NCBI GenBank assembly: GCA_015272395.1
Contig: JACYLQ010000032.1
Location: 1-50,949, forward strand
Source: Calothrix sp. C42_A2020_038
GTDB taxonomy: Bacteria; Cyanobacteriota; Cyanobacteriia; Cyanobacteriales; Nostocaceae
Direction: 5' to 3'
Length of the DNA: 50,949 nt
Below are positions 1 to 8,757 of this stretch, piece after piece. The position numbers and the translations under genes are program-made. The notes below the pieces were generated by a model. That model was given only the letters and a program-made list of their open reading frames with translations, searched no databases and had not been told where the DNA came from. Numbering within the stretch: the stretch's first letter is position 1; each line of letters starts with the position of its first letter.

Positions 1-55
1 TGCTCAAGTTGAGTTTGTGTTTGCTCAAGTTGAGTTTGTGTTTGCTCAAGTTGAG
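1..55. repeat. 21-bp in-frame tandem repeat (2.6 copies visible)
   Basis: Bases 1-21 and 22-42 are identical and 43-55 begin a third copy. The repeat lies inside the glycosyltransferase gene and encodes the seven-residue unit QLEQTQT, one heptad of a coiled coil. It may continue beyond the left edge. Confidence 0.9.
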
Positions 56-914
56 AGCAAAGCTTGGTTACTTCTGCTTCTGTATCTTGGTGTGTCTGTT
101 GTAACTGTTGTAGTTGAGTATGAAAACTTCCTGAAATAATTTGTTGGTTTAATAAAGCGAAGTCTTTTGCAGCAATAACATCAGCAAGTTTATCGGTATA
201 AAGATTAGCGTGTTTTTTACATATATAGTAAATTAACGCTTGACGATTTTCAGGAATATTACAAAAGGATGCCATTGAATCTGAACGAACGCGATAATCG
301 AAGGTAACTTCAGGGATATGATAAAAATTCCAACCTTTCTCTACCGCACTCAACCATAAGTCCCAGTCTTCATAACCTTGAACTGGCATTTTGTAGTCGT
401 ACCCGTTACAGTCAGACCATACTTGCTTCCGAAATACTGCACAAGCATCTATGTAGTTACCTAAAAGTAGTTTGTCAATGTTAAAATCTGGAACTTCACA
501 GATTTCATGTCTCTCACCAAAAAATTCTGAGTTACCATAAACTACACCCACATCTGGATACTCGTTAAGTATTTCAACTCCTTTGATAATATAGTTGGTT
601 CTAATTTTATTATCTGCATCGAGGGCGAGTATGTAGTTACCCTGTGCTGCTTTAATACCATTATTCCTTGCTTGAGCTAAACCTTGATTGTTTTGATTAA
701 TTATTTTGTATCGCTTGTTTTGTAGGTCTTTCAAGATTTCCAGGGTCAACTCCTCAGTCGAACCATCGTTCACTATAATAATTTCGTATATCGGTTTTAC
801 ACACTGTTCAGTACTACTAATTGCTTCTATTATATACTTTCCTTGGTTGTAGCAAGGAATTATTACTGACAATTCTATTTTGCAGGTGCTTTCTGCTTCC
901 TCTGACTCAAGCAT
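1..914 (-). CDS. GT2 family glycosyltransferase with C-terminal coiled coil (3' end outside window)
   Basis: This family transfers a sugar from a nucleotide-sugar donor to a growing glycan at the cytoplasmic membrane. Translating the minus strand from the ATG at 914 gives a GT-A glycosyltransferase. An N-terminal SVIIPCYNQG strand-loop is followed by VNDGST and then the metal-binding ALDAD motif near residue 95. An EDWDLW acceptor-side motif follows near residue 170. After about residue 250 the protein becomes a coiled coil built from seven-residue QLEQTQT units, encoded by a perfect 21-bp tandem repeat. The reading frame is still open at base 1, so the C-terminus lies outside the window. It is the last visible gene of a polysaccharide cluster, 88 bp downstream of a methyltransferase gene. 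The donor and acceptor sugars cannot be read from sequence. Confidence 0.9.
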   Translation of the reverse strand, partial: MLESEEAESTCKIELSVIIPCYNQGKYIIEAISSTEQCVKPIYEIIIVNDGSTEELTLEILKDLQNKRYKIINQNNQGLAQARNNGIKAAQGNYILALDADNKIRTNYIIKGVEILNEYPDVGVVYGNSEFFGERHEICEVPDFNIDKLLLGNYIDACAVFRKQVWSDCNGYDYKMPVQGYEDWDLWLSAVEKGWNFYHIPEVTFDYRVRSDSMASFCNIPENRQALIYYICKKHANLYTDKLADVIAAKDFALLNQQIISGSFHTQLQQLQQTHQDTEAEVTKLCSQLEQTQTQLEQTQTQLE

Positions 915-1002
915 TGCGTGCTATGGCGACTTTACATTTTAATTATATTTGATATCCTCCCCCATGAGCGAAAACGGGAAGGAGGAGTTACCTCATCCTT
1001 CT

Positions 1003-1821
1003 TCAGGTACCTAACCCAAATATTCTTTTGGCTTTAAACCATTGCTTTCGTAACTTCCAAAATTTACTACTTTCCATTGCGTCAATCTTATTTTGCAATG
1101 ATTCGATCTGCGCTAAGGCTGCTTTTAGCTGTTCTGCTGATTCGGCAATGTTATTATTCGTTTGATTTTTAATTTGATGAAGAGCGGTTTCAACTTCAAG
1201 AATATGAGTATCTCTTTCTGCTATCATGTAATCATAATTGTACGCTTGTGGATGAATCATTTCCCATAAGGAAACGTTTTTGATGTACCAAGGTAAACGA
1301 CTATTTAAACGTGCGTGAACTGAGTCTTGATGTCGTAGTGTTAGTCCACGTTTTGATAGTTGAGAAAACCAGTGGCTTTGAAGTCGCTCGTTAATATGAC
1401 CTGTTCCTTGCTGACCAGGAGTGGCGCCGCTAAACAGCAGGTATTTACTCATATGTTTAACTATATTATCAAATACAATATCTTCAAATTTACGATGAAT
1501 ATGTTCAACAACTTCAAGACAAATTACCAAGTCATATCTTTCGTTTAAATCAAATGGGTGGCTTAAATCTTGTTGAATTTGATATCCAGGTGCTTTAAAA
1601 ACAGAAGTCAAATCTTCTGCTTCGACTCCCCAAGCATCAATACCTATATCTCTTAGATATTTAACAAAAAATCCTTGTCCACATCCTAAATCTAACACTT
1701 TTTGAGGATGACAGACTTGAGTAATATATTCGATTAACCCCTGGTCAAAAGCTGCGAATTCTGGTAAGTGTTCCGCATACATCGATGCAGTCCAAGCACC
1801 AGGCAAATCAACATTATTCAT
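1003..1821 (-). CDS. Class I SAM methyltransferase with C-terminal coiled coil and SKFWKLR tail
   Basis: A SAM-dependent methyltransferase, probably acting on a sugar or glycan made by this cluster. The SAM-binding motif VLDLGCGQG lies near residue 45, followed by a DLVICLEVVEHI strand typical of the Methyltransf_23/11 group. The last 60 or so residues form a coiled coil ending in MESSKFWKLRKQWFKAKR, a tail also found in two other enzymes of the cluster (7583-8644 at its C-terminus, 4671-7280 near its N-terminus). I chose the ATG at 1821. The frame opens slightly upstream with a TTG at 1839, which has no clear ribosome site. The substrate is unknown. Confidence 0.88.
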   Translation of the reverse strand: MNNVDLPGAWTASMYAEHLPEFAAFDQGLIEYITQVCHPQKVLDLGCGQGFFVKYLRDIGIDAWGVEAEDLTSVFKAPGYQIQQDLSHPFDLNERYDLVICLEVVEHIHRKFEDIVFDNIVKHMSKYLLFSGATPGQQGTGHINERLQSHWFSQLSKRGLTLRHQDSVHARLNSRLPWYIKNVSLWEMIHPQAYNYDYMIAERDTHILEVETALHQIKNQTNNNIAESAEQLKAALAQIESLQNKIDAMESSKFWKLRKQWFKAKRIFGLGT

Positions 1822-1851
1822 ATGAAAATAAATATACAAGATAAATAAAAT

Positions 1852-2562
1852 TTAATTACTTGGTTTATGCGCGGTCGATAAATAAGTTAAGCAAAATCTT
1901 TGAGTTGGGAATTTTTTATCCAACCATAATGCTATTTTATTTAAAATCGTTACAGCGTGATTAGCTGCTGACTTATTCGATTTCAACCAAATTGCATAAT
2001 ACTCATCAATAATTAATTGAATGACCGATGCAAGCAATCCCTCCAATGGTTTAATTTGAATATCAACATACCCAGCCTCTGATAACAAATATTGAATACC
2101 GTATTTAGTATAGCGGTAAAAATCATCTGGTTCTTCATGTAAACCCCAAGACATTGGAATAGTCATAATCGCAGTACCACCAGGTTTTAAAACACGATAT
2201 GATTCCTTTAACATTAAACTAGGATTATCCAAATGCTCTAGGACTTGTGTGGATAAAACAACATCTATACAGTTATCATCGAGGGGAATGTTATAACAAT
2301 CAGAACAAATATCTACATTCGATTCAGGGTTCCTGTCTAAACATAAATATTCGCTGACATAAGGTTTAAATAACTTTTCATATCCTCGTGAAGCTCCACT
2401 GCCAATATCTAGAACACGACCCGTTGTCTCTTTTGCTAATTCACTCAAATCTCGAATAATACCTAAACGTGCAATATAGTGAGGTTCAGAGATATGAGGA
2501 TTAAGAAAATAGTCATAATGTTGCATAATTGATTCTATTAAATTACCTAAAATACTACCCAA
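1852..2562 (-). CDS. Class I SAM methyltransferase
   Basis: A Methyltransf_11-type enzyme. It shows the SAM-binding GRVLDIGSGASRG motif near residue 47, the acidic LCLDRNPE ribose-binding loop, and the STQVLEHLDNP and LKPGGTAIMTIPM motifs of UbiE-like methyltransferases. There is no coiled-coil tail, unlike its neighbours. The frame opens with a TTG at 2562, two bases after the stop of the preceding TylF-like gene and behind GAAGAA. An in-frame ATG at 2526 is an alternative start. Such tight spacing implies translational coupling within the operon. The target is inferred to be a glycan or glycolipid only from context. Confidence 0.87.
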   Translation of the reverse strand: MGSILGNLIESIMQHYDYFLNPHISEPHYIARLGIIRDLSELAKETTGRVLDIGSGASRGYEKLFKPYVSEYLCLDRNPESNVDICSDCYNIPLDDNCIDVVLSTQVLEHLDNPSLMLKESYRVLKPGGTAIMTIPMSWGLHEEPDDFYRYTKYGIQYLLSEAGYVDIQIKPLEGLLASVIQLIIDEYYAIWLKSNKSAANHAVTILNKIALWLDKKFPTQRFCLTYLSTAHKPSN

Positions 2563-2564
2563 TC

Positions 2565-3287
2565 TTATTCTTCACGCCAATTTTGTTTGATAAAATACGC
2601 AGATGAAAAATCAGGAAGTGACCGAATACGATGGTTTAACTTATATGTAGCCAGAAATTCGTGAATAGCTAAAGCACAACCATCCCATGCATAATAATCA
2701 TCAATAATAATTACCCCTTGGTCAGATACGAGAGGGTACAAGTTTTCTATACAAACCTTAGTTGATGTATACCAATCTCCATCAAGTCGGAGAACTGCGA
2801 TTTTCAAATTCTGGTTATTTTTGGCAAAGTCAGGTATGGTATCTTCAAACCATCCTTGATGAAATTTTACATCGTCATTTAAGATACCAAGTTTTTGAAA
2901 ATTTTGTTGAACGGATTCGAGGGAAGCTGTACAGTTATCGTAGTAAATCGGACCGTTGACATTTGCTTGCCATGCGTTTGCCATTGGTCCATCGATAGGT
3001 TGCACAGGTGGTAATCCTTGATAGCTATCAAACATATGCAGTAAACGCGGTTTTGCGTTTAATGCTAACTGGGTCAATTTCATAGCAGCGGAACATCCAC
3101 CGTGCCAAACACCACATTCAACAAAATCTCCGTCTATATTTTTGTCAATAACATACTTAACCGCGCGAATTAAGAATTTGACTCCGGAGTCTGGCACCAT
3201 GCTATAAGGACGCATTTTCCTGATTATCTCTTGAATTTTGAGTTCAAAAGATTCAGTATCACAGTAATTTTGGTCATAAAATTGCAT
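2565..3287 (-). CDS. TylF/MycF-family O-methyltransferase
   Basis: This 240-residue protein matches the TylF/MycF (macrocin O-methyltransferase) family, Mg-dependent SAM enzymes that methylate sugar hydroxyls. Visible family features are FVECGVWHGG (SAM site, near residue 57), HMFDSYQGLP, the LRLDGDWYTST segment with its metal-binding Asp, and IIIDDYYAWDG, which supplies the second acidic pair. Family members modify deoxysugars in macrolides and also occur in polysaccharide clusters. The location between a Wzt-like ATPase and another methyltransferase supports O-methylation of an exported glycan. Fourteen bases separate it from the upstream ATPase gene. Confidence 0.92.
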   Translation of the reverse strand: MQFYDQNYCDTESFELKIQEIIRKMRPYSMVPDSGVKFLIRAVKYVIDKNIDGDFVECGVWHGGCSAAMKLTQLALNAKPRLLHMFDSYQGLPPVQPIDGPMANAWQANVNGPIYYDNCTASLESVQQNFQKLGILNDDVKFHQGWFEDTIPDFAKNNQNLKIAVLRLDGDWYTSTKVCIENLYPLVSDQGVIIIDDYYAWDGCALAIHEFLATYKLNHRIRSLPDFSSAYFIKQNWREE

Positions 3288-3301
3288 ACTAGTTATATAC
3301 C

Positions 3302-4591
3302 TTACCCTACACGCTTTCTTTCAATCTCTATTGAACCAGGAATACTTACCATTCCCCAATTTTTATTTTTACCTACAACATTAATTACAAAAGCATCTTG
3401 AATAATATCTAAGGAATCATAATCATTTTCACTTCTTTGACTACCAATTCCCATAAAAGCAATATATTCACCCACTTGAACAGTTAATTTGAGAACAAAA
3501 GTAAACTTGATTTTCTCTCCTTTAGCAACATTGGGCAAGGGTCCTGGTGGGTCAAACCAAGTGTGTTTACCACATAATAATTTACCAAACTTATCTCGAA
3601 AGCCAAAACCAGCAGTCACGTCGTAACAATTGCTCTTAAATTCCACAACTAAAGTAACTTTGATTTCATCTCCGACCAAAAAAACTTTTTGGGCTTTGTT
3701 GTTGATATTTGTAGCAATAACTTGAGTAATTAACGCTTGTCCATTAGTCACGCGCGAGGCTTGGGAGATATCAATTAAACCAGATATATCTTCTGGTTCT
3801 AAATCTAAAGGTTCAACAGGCTGTATCTGAATTTCAATTGGTTCTAAATTCTCACATTCAATCCGAGATAAACTAAAAAATTTACTGGTAATTACACTTG
3901 GTAGATCTTGACAAAGTATTTGCCCGTTATGCAGTAAAATACCTTCACTACACAAGCTTTGTACAGCTCCTAAATCATGAGATACAAATAAAATAGTCAC
4001 ACCATTACGTTGCAATTCTTCTAGCTTTCTAAAGCATTTTGCTTGAAAAAAGATATCACCAACAGCAAGGGCTTCATCTACAATTAATATTTCTGGCTCA
4101 ACGTTGACTGCAACCGCAAATGCTAATCTCACAAACATCCCGCTAGAATATGTTTTAACGGGTTGCTCCATAAAATCTCCAATTTCAGCAAAACTGGCAA
4201 TTGCATCAAATTTACTTTCGATTTCTTTTTGACTTAACCCCAACAGGCGCCCGTTAAAAAAAACATTTTGCCGTCCGGTGAATTCTGGGTTAAAACCGCT
4301 ACCTAATTCGAGGAGCGCTGAAACTCTACCTTTAACTAATACCTCTCCTGTAGTCGGGGTAAGGGTACCAGCAATTATTTGCAACATGGTACTTTTACCA
4401 GAACCATTACGCCCAACAATCGCAAATGTTTGTCCTTTAGGTATCTCTAAGTTTATACCCTGTAATGCCCAAAATTCCGAGGCTCTACTCTTAGCTGGTA
4501 AAAAAAGCTCTTTGAGTCTATCTATAGGACGAACATATCGTTTAAAGCACTTCGACACATTTTTGAGTGAAATTGCTATTTCCTCGCCCAT
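3302..4591 (-). CDS. Wzt-like polysaccharide ABC exporter ATPase with C-terminal cargo domain (copy 1)
   Basis: The ATP-binding subunit of an ABC-2 glycan exporter (KpsT/Wzt/TagH group). Counting from the MGEEIA start at 4591, the Walker A GRNGSGKST is at residues 60-68, the signature YSSGMF near 147, Walker B ILIVDEALAVGD near 165, and the switch histidine in LFVSHD. Residues from about 240 to 429 form an extra beta-rich domain of the Wzt C-terminal type, which in O-antigen exporters binds the finished glycan end. A TTG further upstream (4603) is an alternative start. The nucleotide-binding half is nearly identical to a second ATPase at 8758-10092, but the C-terminal domains differ. It presumably pairs with the only permease in the cluster (10155-11012). 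Confidence 0.93.
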   Translation of the reverse strand: MGEEIAISLKNVSKCFKRYVRPIDRLKELFLPAKSRASEFWALQGINLEIPKGQTFAIVGRNGSGKSTMLQIIAGTLTPTTGEVLVKGRVSALLELGSGFNPEFTGRQNVFFNGRLLGLSQKEIESKFDAIASFAEIGDFMEQPVKTYSSGMFVRLAFAVAVNVEPEILIVDEALAVGDIFFQAKCFRKLEELQRNGVTILFVSHDLGAVQSLCSEGILLHNGQILCQDLPSVITSKFFSLSRIECENLEPIEIQIQPVEPLDLEPEDISGLIDISQASRVTNGQALITQVIATNINNKAQKVFLVGDEIKVTLVVEFKSNCYDVTAGFGFRDKFGKLLCGKHTWFDPPGPLPNVAKGEKIKFTFVLKLTVQVGEYIAFMGIGSQRSENDYDSLDIIQDAFVINVVGKNKNWGMVSIPGSIEIERKRVG

Positions 4592-4670
4592 AAAAAGAGA
4601 CACACCTTCCCCTTATTTTTACACAAGCTTACAATAATCTGTTTTAATCTCAAATAGTATATTTAAACTA

Positions 4671-7280
4671 TTAAGATTGGAGAGGTACAAGTGATTGGTA
4701 TATAGTTGTTAGTTCGTTTACCTGGTCTTCAATTTTTCTAATCTTGCTTGTATCAGATACTACTTGCTGTTGATATAGTTCCGGTGCCTGCTCGATTCTT
4801 TTCAAAATCGTGACCAATTCGTTGATATCATCAGGGGAGAATAGGTCTCCATTTACACCAGGAAGAATATCTTCTGCAAGTCCGCCTTTATTGGAAGCAA
4901 CTACCCATACTCCTGCTAAAGTTGCTTCGCGCGTGATTAAACCAAAACTTTCAGACCAAAGTGATGGCGCCACTAAAACATCGATTTGACAGTAAAATTC
5001 GCTCATTCTTTCTGGCACCAGCTTGGGTATAAATTTCACTCTCGTACTACCCCAGGTTTCATATCTGGGTAGACCAGAATCCACAAACAGGTCAATCACC
5101 GTCACCTCAGTGTTGTGAAGATTGGCAGTTGTGATGGCTTCTTTTAAAAAGTAATATCCTTTATGGACACAAATTCCGCCAGCATAACCAAGGCGAATTC
5201 TTTTTGATGGAGTTCTTGGTAAAACAGGTAATGATTTAATACCGTTACGATTTACCTGAATTTGAGGAAACCCATTAAGCTTATATAGTTCTGCTTGAAA
5301 CCCCGAAACAGCAAGTAAAACTTTGGCACAGTTAATTTGTTTAGCTAAATAACGGCGCCGAGCTAGTGATTTATTCAAATCATCAGCGTATTGCGCGACT
5401 ACTAAAGGGTCATTTTGGTGAAAACTCCTTTCGACTCCATCGCGGTCAAGCATAAACTGGTGGTCACATATCCACCAGGCATCATGAACAGTGACAACAG
5501 CAGGAATATTTAAATCAGCAGCAGCTTCGAGAACTGATGCTGTTAGTCGCTGGATACAATGGAAGTGAATTAAATCCGGTTGCGTTAATTTGAGATATTG
5601 AGAAAAGATTTCATATACCCTTTGGTCTTGATAGCGCCAGTCGATATCAGGAAAGGGGGGTAAACTGAGTCTGGTGACATGCACACTGTCTTGAACATAT
5701 TCACACAATTCATAGCCATTAGGGTTGTGTAAATCATAGGTAAAAACAGAAATGTCGTAGCAGTCATCAAATTTTTCTTTCAAGGTGTCAATAATATTTT
5801 TAACTACACCTGTGGCACCACCAAGCGCTTGAGGTGGATATAAGACATTAACGAATAGTAGTTTGGTCTTGGATGGTGAGACTATTGCGCGCTGTTGTAA
5901 TACCGCTTGTCCAATTGCTAAATTAAGAATCGTTTGGAAATTCTCTGCCATTACGGCAGGGTTATAGTCACGTAAAGCTTTTTGTTTTGCCTGAATTGCA
6001 ACATGCAGACGGTATTGAGAGTCAGCAATGAGTTTGTCAAGTTGCTCAAACCATTCTTGTTGTGTTCTGGCAATCAACACATCTTCACCGTCTTGTAACT
6101 CTAAATACGTCTTAGTGTCAGTGACAACTGAAGGAACTCCTAAAACAGCTGCTTCCAACCATTTGATTTCACTTTTGCAATCGTTAAATAGATTTGAGAT
6201 GAGCGGTGCAATATTAATATCAGCTTGCGACAAGAACTCCCAATACACTTCTAAATTACTCAACAGTCCGATTCTGTCAACGCGGTCAATATAAGGTGTC
6301 AGTGAATCTGGAAGCGTTAGATAGCCAACTATAGTTAACCGAACATTAGGATATTTTGCCATGATGCTGGCAATTGCAGGCGCCGCAATAGAGAAATCAG
6401 CGTCGTGAGTTTTTGTACCACTCCCGTAAAAAATTGATATGTAATCGCGCGTAATTTTGGCGGACTGACTATACATGAATTGTAATAGTATGCTGTCAAT
6501 TGCATTACGGTGACACCAAACATTGCCATTACCAATCACACGCTCCATTTGTTTAACTAGTGAGGGGGTTGAAGCAATAGCATAATCACAAAGTGTCAAC
6601 GCTTCACGGTAAAGTTTAACTCCTTGCACTAATCCTTCATATTCATCAAGTGACACTTGTCCAGCTAACTTCTCGTATGGTTCAGGATAAGCATCACTAT
6701 TAAATATCAAATCATCAATATCAAAAAATACTATTTTATTGAGTGATTTTGCGTATTTAATCGTTTCTATTACTTCTTGAAACGCTGGCACACGGTAAAA
6801 TATGGCGATATGACAGAAATGCAACTGTGATTGAGCTTGTTTATAGTGGCGCCAGGATACCCAACTAACTTGATATTTTAATGATTGTAACTGTTCAAGT
6901 TTCTGCTGAACACGATAACGAAAACACTGTGGTAGTGTTTCCTCGACTATTAGTAATACTGTCGGTTTTTCCGGAATGTAGCGTGGTAAGTGAATTTGAT
7001 GAAAGTGAGTATCTAAAGATGAGATTGATGGAGTGTGTATAACATTTTTCTTAGGTAATAAAACTTGTAATTTTTGTTGAATTCGTTTAACTTTGTTTCT
7101 AGCTTTGATAAATTGGAGACGAAATTTCCAAAACTTACTCGTCTGCATCCAAGCTATAATTCCTTGTGATTGTGCTAACTCAGCTTGAGTTGCTTGCAAC
7201 TGCGCTTTTATATGTTCTAATTCTAACTGGGTTGTGCGTAATTGAGTTCGTGTTTGCTCTGCCTCAAATTCACTAACCAT
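4671..7280 (-). CDS. Tandem glycosyltransferase (two GT-B/GT4-like domains) with N-terminal coiled coil
   Basis: An 869-residue protein. Residues 4-45 are a coiled coil rich in Gln, Glu and Leu, followed at 45-61 by MQTSKFWKFRLQFIKAR, the same motif that ends two methyltransferases of the cluster. A first GT-B-like unit spans roughly 105-450 (VLLIVEE, YGSGTKTHDADF, EAAVLGVPSVVT). A second, clearly GT4-type unit spans 470-865 (FVNVLYPPQALGGATG, GGICVHKGYYFLKEA, and SLWSESFGLITREATLAG holding the donor-binding Glu residues). One polypeptide could therefore add two successive sugars. The start at 7280 has AGGAA about ten bases upstream. Sugar specificity is unknown. Confidence 0.92.
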   Translation of the reverse strand: MVSEFEAEQTRTQLRTTQLELEHIKAQLQATQAELAQSQGIIAWMQTSKFWKFRLQFIKARNKVKRIQQKLQVLLPKKNVIHTPSISSLDTHFHQIHLPRYIPEKPTVLLIVEETLPQCFRYRVQQKLEQLQSLKYQVSWVSWRHYKQAQSQLHFCHIAIFYRVPAFQEVIETIKYAKSLNKIVFFDIDDLIFNSDAYPEPYEKLAGQVSLDEYEGLVQGVKLYREALTLCDYAIASTPSLVKQMERVIGNGNVWCHRNAIDSILLQFMYSQSAKITRDYISIFYGSGTKTHDADFSIAAPAIASIMAKYPNVRLTIVGYLTLPDSLTPYIDRVDRIGLLSNLEVYWEFLSQADINIAPLISNLFNDCKSEIKWLEAAVLGVPSVVTDTKTYLELQDGEDVLIARTQQEWFEQLDKLIADSQYRLHVAIQAKQKALRDYNPAVMAENFQTILNLAIGQAVLQQRAIVSPSKTKLLFVNVLYPPQALGGATGVVKNIIDTLKEKFDDCYDISVFTYDLHNPNGYELCEYVQDSVHVTRLSLPPFPDIDWRYQDQRVYEIFSQYLKLTQPDLIHFHCIQRLTASVLEAAADLNIPAVVTVHDAWWICDHQFMLDRDGVERSFHQNDPLVVAQYADDLNKSLARRRYLAKQINCAKVLLAVSGFQAELYKLNGFPQIQVNRNGIKSLPVLPRTPSKRIRLGYAGGICVHKGYYFLKEAITTANLHNTEVTVIDLFVDSGLPRYETWGSTRVKFIPKLVPERMSEFYCQIDVLVAPSLWSESFGLITREATLAGVWVVASNKGGLAEDILPGVNGDLFSPDDINELVTILKRIEQAPELYQQQVVSDTSKIRKIEDQVNELTTIYQSLVPLQS

Positions 7281-7582
7281 TGGTCTTGATTCCTATAATT
7301 TTTAGCTAAACTCCGATTCCCTTTTTTTTAAGAGGGTTAGGAGGGATAAATACAACTTATTTTCTTTTGACTATTTATTCAGGAAAAAGTGTTTATATCA
7401 GGATACTGAATACTTGAAACTTATAACTTTGTGTTTTTTACACAATAATAGTGACAATCTTAGTTAGAGTATAAAATTTGTCTATATAAAATATTACATG
7501 TAATTGCGCGTTCATGCGATAGATGCAATAATTTCAGCTTATGAAGTTGTACCATTACTATTTGCAAACTGCTATATTATTT
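7281..7582. other. AT-rich spacer inside the polysaccharide cluster
   Basis: A gap of 302 bp between two minus-strand genes, the largest in this cluster. It is AT-rich with several TATAAAAT-like stretches near 7470-7495, so an internal promoter for the downstream genes is possible. I see no ORF, tRNA or strong terminator here. Confidence 0.5.
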
Positions 7583-8644
7583 TCATTTATTTAATCTAAG
7601 AAACTTTTTAAATTTTAACCATTGCTCACGCAGGCGCCAAAACTTACTAGCTTGAATTGCCACAATCATACACTCAAGCTCATGTAAGTTAGATTCTGTT
7701 TGGTGAATTTGAGATTGCAAAGTATGAATTGTTACTTGATACTGAGCTTGTTGAATTTGAGTTTCAATTTGAGCTTGTTGAAATTCTTGAAGTTTTAACT
7801 TTGTCAGTGCTAACTCTGATTGTGTATCTTTTAACTGTAATTCCAATTGAGTTGTTTCTTCAAGTAGCTGAGAGTATTGTTCGTTTAAACAAGTATACTT
7901 ACCTTTTAAGGAAATATATTTCTCTTCAACCGTAGTTGGAACAGCTTGAATCACAAATTGTAAAGTATCAGCTTCTTCATCTTGTTCAATTTGGGCAATA
8001 ATTTCCTGATTAAAATCATGACGATGAAACGAGGGAACTAGGTGAATATCTGTAAAAATTTCTAGTTTTGTCCGGTCTATTGCTTTGATAGAATATCCTG
8101 TTGTTTCAAATAAATCTTCTATAGTCTTTTTGGTAAAGAATCTTAAATGTGTATTGTCTAATATTCCAAATTGTGTATATTCAAATTGACCTTGTAATAA
8201 AGCCAAACGAATTGCTCCATGAGCAATATTAGGGATAGAAGCGACTACATAACCACCTGGTTGCAGAATGTTTTTTGTATTTTCTAAAACCTGCCAAGGA
8301 TTGCGAAGATGTTCTAAAACATCACCAAAAATAGCGACATCAAACTTTTGATGAGGAAAAATTTCTAGAACACTAGTAAAATCTAAGTCAGTAATAATAA
8401 CTTCTTGACAGTGTTGTTCAGCTTCTTTTGCAGCTTCTTGATTATAATCTACTCCTGTAACGATACAACCGTTGAGTTTGAGTAACTGAGCTAAATAACC
8501 AGTAGCACAACCAAAATCAACAACACGTTTATTTTTGCCAACAAAATGTAGTGTTTTTTTTAAACTACTATTATCTTCGAGAGATTCTTCCGTTAATTTA
8601 TCAAATGAAGGGTAATCTTTCAGTAAATCTTTATGATTTTCCAT
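7583..8644 (-). CDS. SAM methyltransferase with long C-terminal coiled coil and SKFWRLR tail
   Basis: Residues 35-200 form a class I methyltransferase: RVVDFGCATGYLA (SAM site), GVDYNQEA, FGDVLEHLRNPW, and LQPGGYVVASIPN. From about residue 235 to 330 the protein is a continuous coiled coil (QLELQLKDTQSELALTKLKL and similar). It ends in IQASKFWRLREQWLKFKK, so the SKFW motif is the same distance from the C-terminus as in the protein at 1003-1821. The layout, catalytic methyltransferase then coiled coil then an amphipathic basic/aromatic helix, resembles WbdD, which caps O-antigen chains and measures their length. That functional parallel is inference. The ATG at 8644 is the natural start. Confidence 0.9.
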   Translation of the reverse strand: MENHKDLLKDYPSFDKLTEESLEDNSSLKKTLHFVGKNKRVVDFGCATGYLAQLLKLNGCIVTGVDYNQEAAKEAEQHCQEVIITDLDFTSVLEIFPHQKFDVAIFGDVLEHLRNPWQVLENTKNILQPGGYVVASIPNIAHGAIRLALLQGQFEYTQFGILDNTHLRFFTKKTIEDLFETTGYSIKAIDRTKLEIFTDIHLVPSFHRHDFNQEIIAQIEQDEEADTLQFVIQAVPTTVEEKYISLKGKYTCLNEQYSQLLEETTQLELQLKDTQSELALTKLKLQEFQQAQIETQIQQAQYQVTIHTLQSQIHQTESNLHELECMIVAIQASKFWRLREQWLKFKKFLRLNK

Positions 8645-8757
8645 GCTAATTTTTTACTATATATTTATTAATTTTGGGTTCCTCGCAACAACCGAGAAAA
8701 CTACGGCAACGGGGTGTTTCCACAACCTACTTGTTTTTCCTGACTTTCACACTTGGG

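Noticed and set aside
915-1002. CCTCC/GGAGG complementary strings between the GT2 and methyltransferase genes
   Set aside because: The stem is short and poorly centred, so I could not support it as a terminator or element end.
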